This document shows, piece by piece, positions 1-10,074 of a stretch of 64,000 bases of DNA (within the stretch, counting starts at the first letter, position 1; every line of letters begins with the position of its first letter). The notes below the pieces were generated by a model. The model had not been told where the DNA came from. It made no database searches and saw only the letters and a list, made by a program, of their open reading frames with translations. Source of the DNA: Microcyclospora pomicola (lineage: Eukaryota; Ascomycota; Dothideomycetes; Capnodiales). The stretch spans positions 52,479 to 116,478 of the forward strand of contig NHNY01000040.1 in the NCBI GenBank assembly GCA_002786065.1, in the 5' to 3' direction. The position numbers and the translations under genes are program-made.

Positions 1-1789
1 GTTTCACCAACTCGGCGCGAGGGCCGAAGGTCATGCTGCAGACGACGGCGAGGGAGGGACTGGTACATTGTGTGGTGATTGCCAAAAGATGATACATCTC
101 GTTGTGGTCGATGGTTCTGGAGAGCGAAGGGCACGAACGCATGGTGCTCTACACTTCGACGGCGCAAGACATTCTCCTTCTTTCTGGTCTGAGATGGACC
201 AGCAGTGACAGCATGTCAGCTCCATGATCCTGCACGGCGGTTGGGTTCATGCTGGTGGTCAAGCAGGCAAAGGTGGATGGTCGCCAGAAGCCCTGATCAA
301 TGTCGTGCAAGCTGCAGGTTGGGTGGCCGAGACGGAGCACGGCATCGTGTCATTCCTGCAGCGAACCTTGCAGCTGAACACCTGAGAGATCGACTCGGTT
401 AAATGCATGGTGGTCAGGACCACCACGGGCAGAGTAGGGTTATGGGCATACGTGTACCCTCACAAGGTGTGGTGTGCAGATGACACTTTGGGTGCTTTAT
501 TCGCCAGCTGAACACCGCCTAGCGGCGCTCTCATTCGTATGTAGGATGGCCCAGCCTGCGTCTCGTATAGTGATATAGCTTTGGAGTGATTAGAGAAAAT
601 CCATGGCCGTCTCGCAGACCGAACATAATCTTGGCTATTGCTTGGACCTGAGCAATGGTGCGGTGGAGTACAACGCAATCGCATGTACGGCGACGACATA
701 GGGCATGATGGACATTATACCGAGAACGACCGCGAAGCTGACAAGTCATGTGTCTTGATGCTGGACGGACAGAATGACAATCAATACCTTGTACACATGT
801 GAACGGTACATCTGTACGAATTAGCGCCAGGCATGCGTGGGATCCCCTGCCTTGGGGGGAAGAGTTCAGCGTGTAAGGATAAGCTGAGCTGTATACGACG
901 TAGGCCAGTGGGATGCTAGACTCCGCCGAAACGCGCCAAAAGAACTGGAGTCGTACAACACATCATTCATGCTGCATGCTAAGGGGTCAGATCCTGTACC
1001 TCATCCAGAAGGTGATGGACAGATGTGGAAGAACAGCTGGCTGATGTATGGACGGAGGATCTCTTTCGCTCCACCGTCCGAAACACGAAGGGTCGCATGC
1101 AGCTGAGGGATTTAATGTTTCTATCCCGCCAGCGAGGGTGCCTCTGCATGAGCGACAACGCCAGGCGCTCGTCCGTACGGCGGATCGAAGGTAGGTCAGA
1201 CAATGTATTTTCTGCTACAATGATGAGAATCATGCAAGGCCAGACGGGGTCTTGCCACAGCGAAAACGCTGATTGATGGAAGTTTTCTGCCATGGCTGGA
1301 AACGGAATGCCTCAACCGGTCAAGCGTTGGAGTTGGTAAGCCATAAAGGGCCATGATACCTGAATCACGGATGGCGGTTTCGGTAGCGAGAAGGCCGGAG
1401 TAGCTGACCATTGCAGCCGTTCCTCGTCTTTCCGAGAGTGACATGTGCAATGATACCTGGCAATCAATGTCTCGACTGCTGTGACGTGCTGAACCGGTCC
1501 TGTCAGTCCTTGCCGAACAAGATCTGCCGCCGGTTGATCCATGACTGCGGTGGCTTTCAGCGTCATGCGTGTCCGCGGACAATGGGCGACAGGCGGTATG
1601 TACACTATACAAATGCGCTGGAATGCAAGGATCCTGTAGTCACGAGAGCAGTGTGGCCAACTCCGGAATGTGGTTGGTAGTATGTATACATGAATAATGA
1701 ATGATTGATCGGTGAAACGGGCATCGCAGTATCGAGTAATCATCCAGCAGTACTAGAACAATCTCGGCGCAGGCGGCGCCAAAGGGCAG
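1..1789. other. Intergenic left flank, no gene seen
   Basis: Both strands carry only short overlapping ORFs of mixed composition, with no recognisable domain and no convincing splice-joined reading frame. I see no RNA gene or mobile-element end here. The stretch may be the 3' flank of a gene lying left of the window. Confidence 0.5.
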
Positions 1790-2474
1790 AGAAAGCGAAA
1801 AGCCCACCAATCCCGCCCATCTCGCCCACACATCCACGTCCACTGCCAGAAATCTCCTCCTACTTCTCCCACCTACCCACCCACCGACTTCTGCACCACT
1901 TCACCTCACTTCACTCCGCTTCACCACCTCACCTCGCCTTGATTGTGCTCCCCCGACCGCATGATATTCGGCGGGCGCACGACTCTATCTGGTCGCTTCT
2001 GCTGCAGCGTCAAACACCCTCGCCACCCACCTGCAGTCCTTCCATTGTCAGCTTGATCAGCAGCCAAGCACTGCCCAGCCGGGATCGCTCAACCGCCACA
2101 TCTCCGACGACAGATCAAGCGCTCGTCAGCGCATCGCCGTGCTATTCCTGCCATCCTCACTACGCCTCACTTGTTCCTATACATCCTCCTTGCCGCGCTT
2201 GCTGTGCGACATCACACATCGTTCATCGACGTCGCGCACGAAACCTCATCCCTCACCTTCGTCGCCCTCTGCCGCCTTTCCTGCTCCAGCGATCTCATCG
2301 CGTCTACCGCCACCATGGTTCCGACTTTATAGCATCGATTGGCCCTAAGGGTCGCACCTGCCGCACGCCTGCGCAGTCTTCTGGCTTGAATCAGAACCGA
2401 GATCAGAACCACTATTCCGATCGATATCACCTTTCACATCACTCCAACAACATCCCACCACAGACTAACCAAGC
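1790..2474 (+). promoter_or_regulatory. Pyrimidine-rich promoter/leader of the DUF2457 gene
   Basis: The plus strand is markedly C/T-rich over nearly 700 bases, dense in CTCC, CACC and TCAC runs, and leads directly into the ATG at 2475. Such pyrimidine-rich leaders are common upstream of strongly expressed filamentous-fungal genes. A long ORF (1705-2541) crosses it in another frame, but its His/Pro/Ser/Arg-rich translation looks like a by-product of the base composition. The transcription start cannot be placed from sequence alone. Confidence 0.4.
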
Positions 2475-4856
2475 ATGGATTTCTTTCGCGCGCTTACCGG
2501 CCACCGTCCCTCCGTGGCCAGCGATGGTGCGGACGAATTAGAGGACGTGGTCGCGGAGATGGACGACCCCCCAGAATGGCAGCACTTCGGTGCGCAACAC
2601 AAAGATCACCAGACATACACCAAAGCCGTACCCCCGGCCATGTACGGACGAAGAGAGTCGTTGTTGACCCGACAATTACACTCCGAGAACGAGCACACCG
2701 ATGAAGAGACGCCACATCCCATACGGACATTAAGCACACAATCCACCTGGAGCACTCACAGCACTACATCCACCGCTGAACTCACCAGTGACGATGGACG
2801 TAGTGTACCCAGCCCTGCTGTCAGTCCACCCTTGCCGCCTACCACTATGCGTGGCCCTCTTCCGGTCGCGGAGAAGACCTTGGGGGAAAACGTTCAGATT
2901 GTCGGTCAAGAGGGTGCGATCGCTGCCCAGAACAAACCAAACGCCACCGAAAACACCATCGAGGCCAACCTTGGGCGCAAGAGATGCATTAGTTTCGCAT
3001 GTGGAGGCAAGGCCAAGGAGAAGACGAAGCCAGCATCGCCACCCGCTGATAAGGCACCGGTATCGACGCAGGTTGTAGCCCCGCCCTCACCACCAAAACG
3101 CAAATGCGCTCTCACCTTTGTTTGCCCGGGCAAAGCAGACGTCGCAAGCAAGCCTGTCGCCACGACTGCGGCGAAACGCGCCGTCAGCCCTCCGCCCCCA
3201 GCTCGTCGGACGCCATCACAAAGCAAAGCAGAGACTACCAAAGTCCACCGCGGCTCAGATAGCACCGTCACCCATGCCTCACCTAAGAGTGTACGCAGGA
3301 TCCCGATCATGACACCGTCATCGACAGCAGCCAAACCGGCCACGGTCACTCGCAAGATGTCCAATGACTCAGACGACTCCGGAACCGAGGCTACCCGATT
3401 CCACGTCTTCGGCGCAAGTGAAGATGAACCAGAGGAATGGGTGAAGGAGTCTACCTGTCATCGTAGCCGATTGACCATCAGCGACACATTAAAAAAGGAA
3501 AACGTCATCAGACAAGCCTGTGAAGAAGTCGAAGAGGAGGTCATCGAAGAAGAAGAAGAGGGCGAAGATGAGGATGATGCTGCCGAGGCCGAGGTGGATG
3601 TCCTCGAAGAAGATGACGATGATGCTGAGCAGGATGACGAAGACGAGGATGCAGAGTCAGAGTGCTCGGATGAGGGTTTCAATTCAGATGACGAGCAGGG
3701 CTTTGCCTCGTCCGACTCTGAAGGCGAAGATAGTGATGGATATGAATGGTGGCGACCCGGGGGCGGACCTTCGACAGCCGCGACCTCCGTCGAACACATG
3801 GATCGCATGACCATCAAGACCGACGACGAGAACGCGCCCGCCTCATCCGTCGGCTCTCTCAGTTCAGGACAAGCATCGCCACGTGCTTCAAGACATCATC
3901 GCTTCCATCGCAACGCTCGCAAGGCTCGCAAGGCTAATGCCCTCGATATCAAGGAGCAGGATACACCCAACCTCCCTGATTCGACGGATTTCGTGTGTGG
4001 GACACTCGATGAAGATCGCCCTCTGGAGCAGGCCTATCTCAACTGCATCAAGTCTCGCGAGGCGGCCAAGCATAAGATTCGGCCGCAGGATATCGACCCC
4101 ACCTTCCCGACCTCAGACCCAGACATGGACGAGGAGGATGACGAAGACCTGGAAGATCCTGAGGAAAGCGAGGATGACGACCGGATGGTGCATGGCAACA
4201 TGGACGACATGGATGATGGCAATGACATGAACGATCAGACGCCGATGAGGCGTCGTCGTCCATCGCTCGCAGCAAAACGTCAGGGTACTGCACGCTCTCC
4301 GCCACCTCCTCCCAGACATCATTCACCTGCGCCTAAGCGACGAGTGCATCAATCCCCGCCACCTAAGAAACGTGGAGTCGATATGGCGGACCCACCGCAG
4401 AAGCTTTTCGGCAAGTCTCCCATTCGTCGTCGCTCACCTGCACCGCGACGCAAAGCGACCCCACCCCCTCGTGCATCACCAAACGACTTGCCATTCATCA
4501 ACGCTGTCGGACCTTTCTGCCTCGCACAGCGAACGCACCTCACCCACACCGCCTCCCTGCCGCGTGCTCCTGGTATCTTCCTGAGCCGCATGCATGGTCC
4601 GGATGAACCGGAGGGCGATAACACGACCGGCACTGAAGCACCCAAACGTGGTGCGATCGACATTGTCAAAGGTCTTGAGCGGAAGCGACAGCGGCGCAAG
4701 GAGAAACTGTATCAAAAAGCCTGCGCAAAGGCCGCCGCCGCCAAGAACGAAAAGGTCTTCCGTGTCAAGCCCGGCCGTGGTGCTGAACGCATGCGAGAAC
4801 TTGGACTCGAATTACAACGCTATCACGGCAAAGGCGAATTCATCTTGTCGGCCTGA
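2475..4856 (+). CDS. DUF2457-family acidic/basic low-complexity protein
   Basis: This is a 793-residue single-exon protein of the fungal DUF2457 type, whose function is unknown. The start is a clear ATG opening MDFFRALTGHRPS. The N-terminal 340 residues are Ser/Pro-rich with CFVCPGK-like basic patches. A very acidic Glu/Asp run follows at about residues 350-420. A conserved block opens FVCGTLDEDRPLEQAYL near residue 506, ends in a second acidic stretch, and is the part I recognise as the family core. The C-terminus is basic, with repeated SPPPP-type proline motifs and a Lys/Arg-rich segment (residues about 725-760). Alternating acidic and basic low complexity suggests a nuclear or chromatin/RNA-associated protein, but that is inference. 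No membrane segment or signal peptide is visible. Confidence 0.85.
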   Translation: MDFFRALTGHRPSVASDGADELEDVVAEMDDPPEWQHFGAQHKDHQTYTKAVPPAMYGRRESLLTRQLHSENEHTDEETPHPIRTLSTQSTWSTHSTTSTAELTSDDGRSVPSPAVSPPLPPTTMRGPLPVAEKTLGENVQIVGQEGAIAAQNKPNATENTIEANLGRKRCISFACGGKAKEKTKPASPPADKAPVSTQVVAPPSPPKRKCALTFVCPGKADVASKPVATTAAKRAVSPPPPARRTPSQSKAETTKVHRGSDSTVTHASPKSVRRIPIMTPSSTAAKPATVTRKMSNDSDDSGTEATRFHVFGASEDEPEEWVKESTCHRSRLTISDTLKKENVIRQACEEVEEEVIEEEEEGEDEDDAAEAEVDVLEEDDDDAEQDDEDEDAESECSDEGFNSDDEQGFASSDSEGEDSDGYEWWRPGGGPSTAATSVEHMDRMTIKTDDENAPASSVGSLSSGQASPRASRHHRFHRNARKARKANALDIKEQDTPNLPDSTDFVCGTLDEDRPLEQAYLNCIKSREAAKHKIRPQDIDPTFPTSDPDMDEEDDEDLEDPEESEDDDRMVHGNMDDMDDGNDMNDQTPMRRRRPSLAAKRQGTARSPPPPPRHHSPAPKRRVHQSPPPKKRGVDMADPPQKLFGKSPIRRRSPAPRRKATPPPRASPNDLPFINAVGPFCLAQRTHLTHTASLPRAPGIFLSRMHGPDEPEGDNTTGTEAPKRGAIDIVKGLERKRQRRKEKLYQKACAKAAAAKNEKVFRVKPGRGAERMRELGLELQRYHGKGEFILSA

Positions 4857-6341
4857 TCGCTCGACTACCCTTCATACACATAACAACATACACAACTTTA
4901 ACTTGCTTGGATATCAAGCTTCTATCCTTCTCCATGAGCTTGAGCCCCAGCTTCGGCGCCGCTGCTGTTCTCTTGCAACGCGGCACTTTTACAAACGGAC
5001 ACTCCCAACATCCGAGAGATCCATCTGACGTTTGTCTGGTCGCCCAGCCACTTACCGCTCGCTCAATCTATTATACCCCTTTTGGTACTAGCTTTTTATT
5101 GTCTCATTGCTTCCTTCACTTTTTTCATTCTGTACATATGGCGCGCGCGCGTGCATACTCGGATTGGCATGGCGTTGAACAACATGGCGACATCTTGCAT
5201 TTTCCCGGCATTGGTGGTCAATGGCCGACCAAGGGTCACGAGGAGAGGGGCGCAACTCTCTCGTCGGCTTGCTATGGTGTGTGTGTTGATGACTTCGGAT
5301 CGCACATTGCAACCAACCTGCCCCTGGCATAGAGGGCTACTAGGCACCTTATCAACTTATGTAGCGAGACTTGTACCAATCTCATAGCTAGCTAGCTGGC
5401 AATACAGTCGTGTCCCTGACGAAGTGACCCCACCTGCACTCAACTTCTTTCATTTGTATTACGGATTTGTGTATCGGTGTAGTGTAGGCATTGTGGTCCT
5501 TAGCTGTCAATTGTAGATGGCAGGTATATATGTAGTAGATCAAATTGTTTCCCATTTTTTGCCTCTACTACAGTACAGCGCGATACAGTAGGCACATTAC
5601 ATGTCCATATTCTATCGTGGAAAGCACATAGTATTTTAGGTATTCCTCCCTACGCCGAAACCTCCTTCTAGCTAGATGTATCGAGGTAGTCCGTTCATTC
5701 GAGAGGAAGTCTTGTGATTCTTAGGTACGCTTCGCTGACTATATTGCCTTAGGTATTCACTAAGGAGATAGGTAAGGTAGTATGCTTTAGCTCTTATATT
5801 GCCTACCTACCTAGCTGAGTAGTTGTACATGAGGTAGGTAGACAGGTAGGTAAGTAGGTAGGTAGGGAGGTAGGTAGGTAGGTAGGTAGATAGGGAGGTA
5901 GGGGGGTAGGGAGGTAGGGAGGTAGGGAGGTAGGGAGGTAGGTAGGTAGACAAGAAGTAAGGTAAGGTAAGAAAGGTCCATACTATGCTCTGCCTCTAGT
6001 ATAGCATAGCGTGATGCTCGTATGTTTTCTGTTGTAGCGAACATAAGGTATATCGTTATTGCTACCTCTTGACCTACCCTTGGCCTGTCGAATATCAAGG
6101 AGTAAGACTGGTCTGGTGAAAGTCAAACGTCTGGCTTTCGTCCGTCATGACTTCGCTTCTGCACATGCCCTACACGCAGACCAAGTAGGCTCAGTGATAT
6201 GGAAAGTGGTAACCGTGCTGTTCGTGAAATGTTTCTCTGCCAGTGCCCTACATTGCTTCATATGCTCGTAATCATACTCGCCTCCACGAGTCGTGTCGGG
6301 AGATTCGTCACGCCTGGCGTCAATTTCTCTTTGCCATCCCG
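4857..6341. other. Intergenic region with microsatellite
   Basis: This stretch separates the DUF2457 gene from the convergent CAB4-like gene. The first 500 bases are probably 3' UTR. The middle is AT-richer and dense in TAGGTA/CTACCT words that grade into the microsatellite annotated separately. Minus-strand ORFs here, such as 5811-6098 with a YLPTYLPPYLP-type repeat, are translations of the microsatellite and not genes. Confidence 0.5.
5826..5962 (+). repeat. Imperfect (GGTA)n / (GGGAGGTA)n microsatellite
   Basis: About 135 bases consist almost entirely of GGTA, GTAG and GGGAGGTA units, with sporadic substitutions (GGTAGACA, AAGTAGG, GATAGGG). The array becomes more regular towards the centre, where GGGAGGTA recurs four to five times. 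It lies in non-coding DNA about 380 bases beyond the end of the CAB4-like gene. Confidence 0.85.
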
Positions 6342-7580
6342 TCACCCATCAGCAGCGCTCGTCGCTGCCCCCGTCGTCGTGGTTGCACTCGCACTCGCTA
6401 ACTTGGCTCGAATGGCCGTACTCGAGATCTTCCCCTCGAACCCCTCCTTCGCCTCCTTACCCTCTACCCCATCCCCCTCCCCTTCCCCAGCATCCAGCAC
6501 ATCCACCTCGAACACCTCCAGCTCCGCCCAGCCCATCTCCTTCCGCCGCGCGTTGACCGCCGCCCCGCCGCCGCGCGTCTCGCCCGACACCACGAGCGCG
6601 GAGATCCGCTCCTCGGTGATGGTCGGGCCGAAGGCGTCGAGGATCTCAACGCAGTGCACTTCCAGCCCGTCGAACGTAATGTCCACGCGGGGGTGTTGCG
6701 GTTCTGCGCTGCTGTGTGGTGAATTGATGATCGGGGCGGAGGTCGGGGAGAAGGCGGCGATGGCGAGGATGAAGTCTTGCACGCGCCGTTGGCGGGTCAT
6801 CCAGCTTTCGAGGTAGGCGGCGTGTTTCTTGGCCACGAGCAGCGGGTCGCCGGTGATGCCGATTGTTGCGGTGTTGAGGGAGGTTGGGGATGGGAAGGTG
6901 GAGAGGACGAATAAGGTCATGTGCAGGAGAAGCTTGTGGCCGATGTGGAGATGGTCGAATGTGCCGCCTACCGCGACGTGGTGATGATGGCTAGTAGAGG
7001 TGGAGGAGGAGATTTGAGGAGCAGAACTGGCATGGCTATCATGATCGGTAGCAGTAGGTGCTTCGCCGCTGCTCAGCTGCTGCTTTGCGGCCACGAACGC
7101 ACGCACGAAGGCTTCACCCTCATCAGACTCGACACCGAATGCGTACGCCCATTGCCGGCCAGACGCAGCAAGTGTGGGAAGGTCAACGACGGCGCCGCGG
7201 GGAGGAGACGATGTTGCGTGATCCTTGGTATCCGGAGACCACGCAACGAGCAGGACCCGAACGTCCACCCCTTCCGAGTCTTCGATGTTGATGCTATCCC
7301 GGACGGCAATGACACAGACCAGCTTATAGACAGCGGCCAGCAGGGTTTGCGCGGTATCGTACAATGCCGCACGAGGGGTGGTTTCTTGTCCAACGAGGTC
7401 AGGGCTGGCCACGGCGATTTCCAGCACGGTTCCCGCCGTGGACGAGGATGATTGAGAAGCGCATTCTTTCAGCACTTGGCTTACGGTATCTCCGAAAGCT
7501 GCTTTGAAGGTGGCCAATGTCGGTGGCGTCGTCAGGGGTGGAAGCAACAGGATAAACCGAGTGGGTTCGTCGGAGGCCAT
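6342..7580 (-). CDS. CAB4: Pantetheine-phosphate adenylyltransferase (CAB4-like)
   Basis: This is a 412-residue nucleotidyltransferase of the eukaryotic PPAT type, which transfers AMP to 4'-phosphopantetheine to give dephospho-CoA in coenzyme A synthesis. The nucleotide-binding signature GGTFDHLHIGH lies at residues 205-215. It is followed by GITGDPLL near 241 and by SALVVSGETRGGG near 328-340, which corresponds to the HxGH-fold C-terminal motifs. KISSTAIR near 389 matches the terminal ISSTxIR motif. The first 200 residues form a less conserved fungal N-terminal extension, ending in a Ser/Thr/His-rich linker. The gene is one exon and starts at a clear ATG. It is divergent from the Atg28-like gene, with 460 bases between the two ATGs. 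No targeting peptide is obvious, so cytosolic action is inferred. The call is firm. Confidence 0.9.
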   Translation of the reverse strand: MASDEPTRFILLLPPLTTPPTLATFKAAFGDTVSQVLKECASQSSSSTAGTVLEIAVASPDLVGQETTPRAALYDTAQTLLAAVYKLVCVIAVRDSINIEDSEGVDVRVLLVAWSPDTKDHATSSPPRGAVVDLPTLAASGRQWAYAFGVESDEGEAFVRAFVAAKQQLSSGEAPTATDHDSHASSAPQISSSTSTSHHHHVAVGGTFDHLHIGHKLLLHMTLFVLSTFPSPTSLNTATIGITGDPLLVAKKHAAYLESWMTRQRRVQDFILAIAAFSPTSAPIINSPHSSAEPQHPRVDITFDGLEVHCVEILDAFGPTITEERISALVVSGETRGGGAAVNARRKEMGWAELEVFEVDVLDAGEGEGDGVEGKEAKEGFEGKISSTAIRAKLASASATTTTGAATSAADG

Positions 7581-8040
7581 TGTGAGATGGGGAGTGCTTG
7601 TCTTGATTGGAATGGCGGCTAGTAGTCCTAAAGAGAATGGTCTTTTTCTTTTCTGGCCACAAGTCCTTGGAACACTGTCGCTTTAATGATTTATCTCCTC
7701 ATTGTTAGTTGTCGACAAAGGTGTTGTGTTATGATGATCGTCTTTACTAGAACAGCTTGTCATGAACCTTTCCCCACTTTCGTCATGTATGGTACTCTCG
7801 AGCTACAGCACTATTATTGTCTCCGTAACAGAACCCTAAGGCACTCAGTGCTGTTGCCTTTCACATGTCAATCACATAAAGAGTCACGCGCTCACATTTG
7901 CAGTCTCAAACCACCTGTCTTCCTGCTTTGGATTCATGACTACCTCTTAATATGAACAGCTAATCATTCCTACTCACTCCGGCCATGGATATGTAGGCAT
8001 TGACCTTCCATCAACACTCAAGAACAGCCGATTGACTGAC
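7581..8040. promoter_or_regulatory. Shared divergent promoter, CAB4-like / Atg28-like
   Basis: These 460 non-coding bases separate two head-to-head genes, so both promoters must lie here. I see no strong TATA box. Short T-rich runs lie next to the CAB4-like ATG on its sense strand. No specific factor site is claimed. Confidence 0.4.
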
Positions 8041-9522
8041 ATGGCCGACGCCAGCTCGTGGTTCTCCAAATCTTCTGATAGTAGACGTCGGCGAGCCTCC
8101 GATGCTCGCCATGAGCTACCACGCTGGCGGGATCCATCTCCCATGACAGCTTCTATGATCCCGCCTCCCATCGTTCAGAGCACATACCCTACCTCGCCCA
8201 AGGCGCCGATGAAGTCGGTCATTATCGAGAGACCAACTCCACTCGATGATCGACAGCGCGATATAGAGGCAGACCTACAGTTCCTCCTCGATACGCAGGC
8301 AGAAGAGCTCGAACGTGGCAGACGCGGCGAGATCGCAGATGACCAGACATCTACCGGAAGCACTACTCCCACCGCGCAAAGCATCTACAGTGCTTCGGAG
8401 AAACGTACCTCGAAACCTGTTCAGCGGAAACTTGGATTACGAGGTGCCAGGAGGGGGATTTATCGCAGCATTCTAGCATTGTCCGCTGTCAAGGACGAGG
8501 AGCTGTATATCATCGATGCCGAGGTTCGCGCGAAGGACAAGGCGCTGGCCCAGATCGACGGATGGGAGAAGAAGCGACAAGGGCTGCAAGAGGCGCGAAA
8601 CACCGTAGACGAGAATGAGGATACAGTACGGGTGCAACGCCTGAAACAAGAAGCCGACAAGCTCCAGCAGGAGATCAACCATGTCGAAATGCAGCTTTCG
8701 GATTTGAAAAGCCGGCAAAGAAAGTTGCTACGAGAAGCGGCCTCCGTGGAGAATGCAGTGCAGGCGAAGCTGGCGACCTATACTTCCTCGCTCTCGCTGC
8801 TGGAGTCCGACGTGCAGAAGTTCCTGTCTGCAACACCGTACGATGAAGACGTGAACATATCGAATGGAGAATCGGTTTGGCAATTACCTCCGAAGCGGCG
8901 AACTCTGGAGATGGCAAGAGCACAGTATGCACAAGACCGTGAAGTCGTGATTGAGGAGCGGGCCGAAATTGAGCGCGAGAGCAAAGCCTTACGCGATGGT
9001 GCTACAATGTGGAAGGAGGTGGTCACGCAAGTCGGAGATTTCGAAAAGCGAATGCGTGCTGAGATGTCCAATGTGACATACGCGCAGGAAGACAACGAAT
9101 CGGCCTCAGAGCAGAAGAATCTCTCGACAGGTCTACAGCAGCTTCTTGACCATTTGCAGCCTGCCCTCGAGTCGGTCGAGGAGAACTTCCAAACAGCAGA
9201 GAAGAATGACTGGAGGCTGCTTATCGCCGCAATTGGAGCCGAACTTGACGCCTTTCGACAGGGTAAGACGATTTTGGAGGGATTACTTGGCATACAGTCG
9301 CCGAATTTGGATCTTGTCAATACAGATGATGTGGATGAGCAGCAGGATGCAAGCCAGCACGATCGTAATGGTGGCGCCGAAATCCACGAATTGGATCAGA
9401 GCTTCGAGACGACTCGGCCGCCACTACGACGGATGGACAGCAACACCACAGACGACACTGACAATGATCCTGATCCAGAGTTGTTGTTCTCCAGACAAGA
9501 TGTGGAATCCGATGGTCGTTGA
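8041..9522 (+). CDS. ATG28: Atg28-like autophagy coiled-coil protein
   Basis: This is a 493-residue protein starting at ATG 8041; the in-frame TTG nine bases upstream is not a plausible start. A disordered Ser/Pro/Arg-rich N-terminus is followed by RDIEADLQFLLDTQAEEL near residue 75 and the segment LGLRGARRGIYRSI near 130, which I associate with filamentous-fungal Atg28. From about 150 to 370 it is strongly helical with heptad-like Leu/Glu/Lys/Gln spacing, so a long coiled coil is predicted. The C-terminus is acidic. In yeasts Atg28 acts in pexophagy and binds Atg17-type scaffolds; a role in selective autophagy here is inferred from family. The family assignment rests on the short conserved block, so a different coiled-coil protein is possible. 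Confidence 0.65.
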   Translation: MADASSWFSKSSDSRRRRASDARHELPRWRDPSPMTASMIPPPIVQSTYPTSPKAPMKSVIIERPTPLDDRQRDIEADLQFLLDTQAEELERGRRGEIADDQTSTGSTTPTAQSIYSASEKRTSKPVQRKLGLRGARRGIYRSILALSAVKDEELYIIDAEVRAKDKALAQIDGWEKKRQGLQEARNTVDENEDTVRVQRLKQEADKLQQEINHVEMQLSDLKSRQRKLLREAASVENAVQAKLATYTSSLSLLESDVQKFLSATPYDEDVNISNGESVWQLPPKRRTLEMARAQYAQDREVVIEERAEIERESKALRDGATMWKEVVTQVGDFEKRMRAEMSNVTYAQEDNESASEQKNLSTGLQQLLDHLQPALESVEENFQTAEKNDWRLLIAAIGAELDAFRQGKTILEGLLGIQSPNLDLVNTDDVDEQQDASQHDRNGGAEIHELDQSFETTRPPLRRMDSNTTDDTDNDPDPELLFSRQDVESDGR

Positions 9523-10074
9523 TGGGAAGCGGTTAAGACCGAGCATGTGCCTGCTTAGAGCCTCGAGGCTCACACCAATAGGATAACCCAAAGGTACTCG
9601 CAGACTGTTGCTCATAGTAACGTCTGTTCACTGATATTCACCCCTATGTCGCGAGACGCCCTATGTGAAGAGACACTTTTGTGCACTTCACCTCACATCT
9701 CGCCTAGATATCGCTGGGTTACGTTGGACTTCTATTGACGTGACATCCTTCTTATGGTACTATACCGGAACGAACATGCAGGATGCATGAGCCTTGTGCG
9801 CCCTCCAGCGGGCGCAGCAAAGAGCTGTGCCGCAGTAGCTCTAAGCCACCCCCAACAACTCAGAAGGCAACTCTTATCATGATCTTTGCGGACGATGTTA
9901 ACAGACGAGATCGCCATGTTCACCATCTTATAACAAACATTCGTGATTGACACGCATAAGCACCACATGTAGGCAGAATCCACGGCCGGCAGCACTCATG
10001 CACGACGGCAGTGGATGCTGTTCAACATAGACGCTCACAGCACATTCTCATAGACAATACGACGTTGTTGCAAG
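9523..10074. other. Intergenic, NLR upstream region
   Basis: This is non-coding DNA between the Atg28-like stop and the NLR ATG. No domain-bearing ORF or repeat is seen. The region must hold the NLR promoter, but no distinctive element stands out. Confidence 0.4.

Noticed and set aside
1705-2541. 278-codon plus-strand ORF upstream of the DUF2457 gene
   Set aside because: It overlaps the start of the real gene in another frame, and its Pro/His/Ser/Arg composition is what any frame of the C/T-rich leader yields.
3458-3817. Ser-rich antisense ORF within the DUF2457 gene
   Set aside because: It mirrors the GAA/GAT-rich acidic run of the real gene.
5811-6098. Minus-strand ORF with YLPTYLPPYLP repeats
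   Set aside because: It is a translation of the GGTA microsatellite. Such repeats stay open in several frames without coding.
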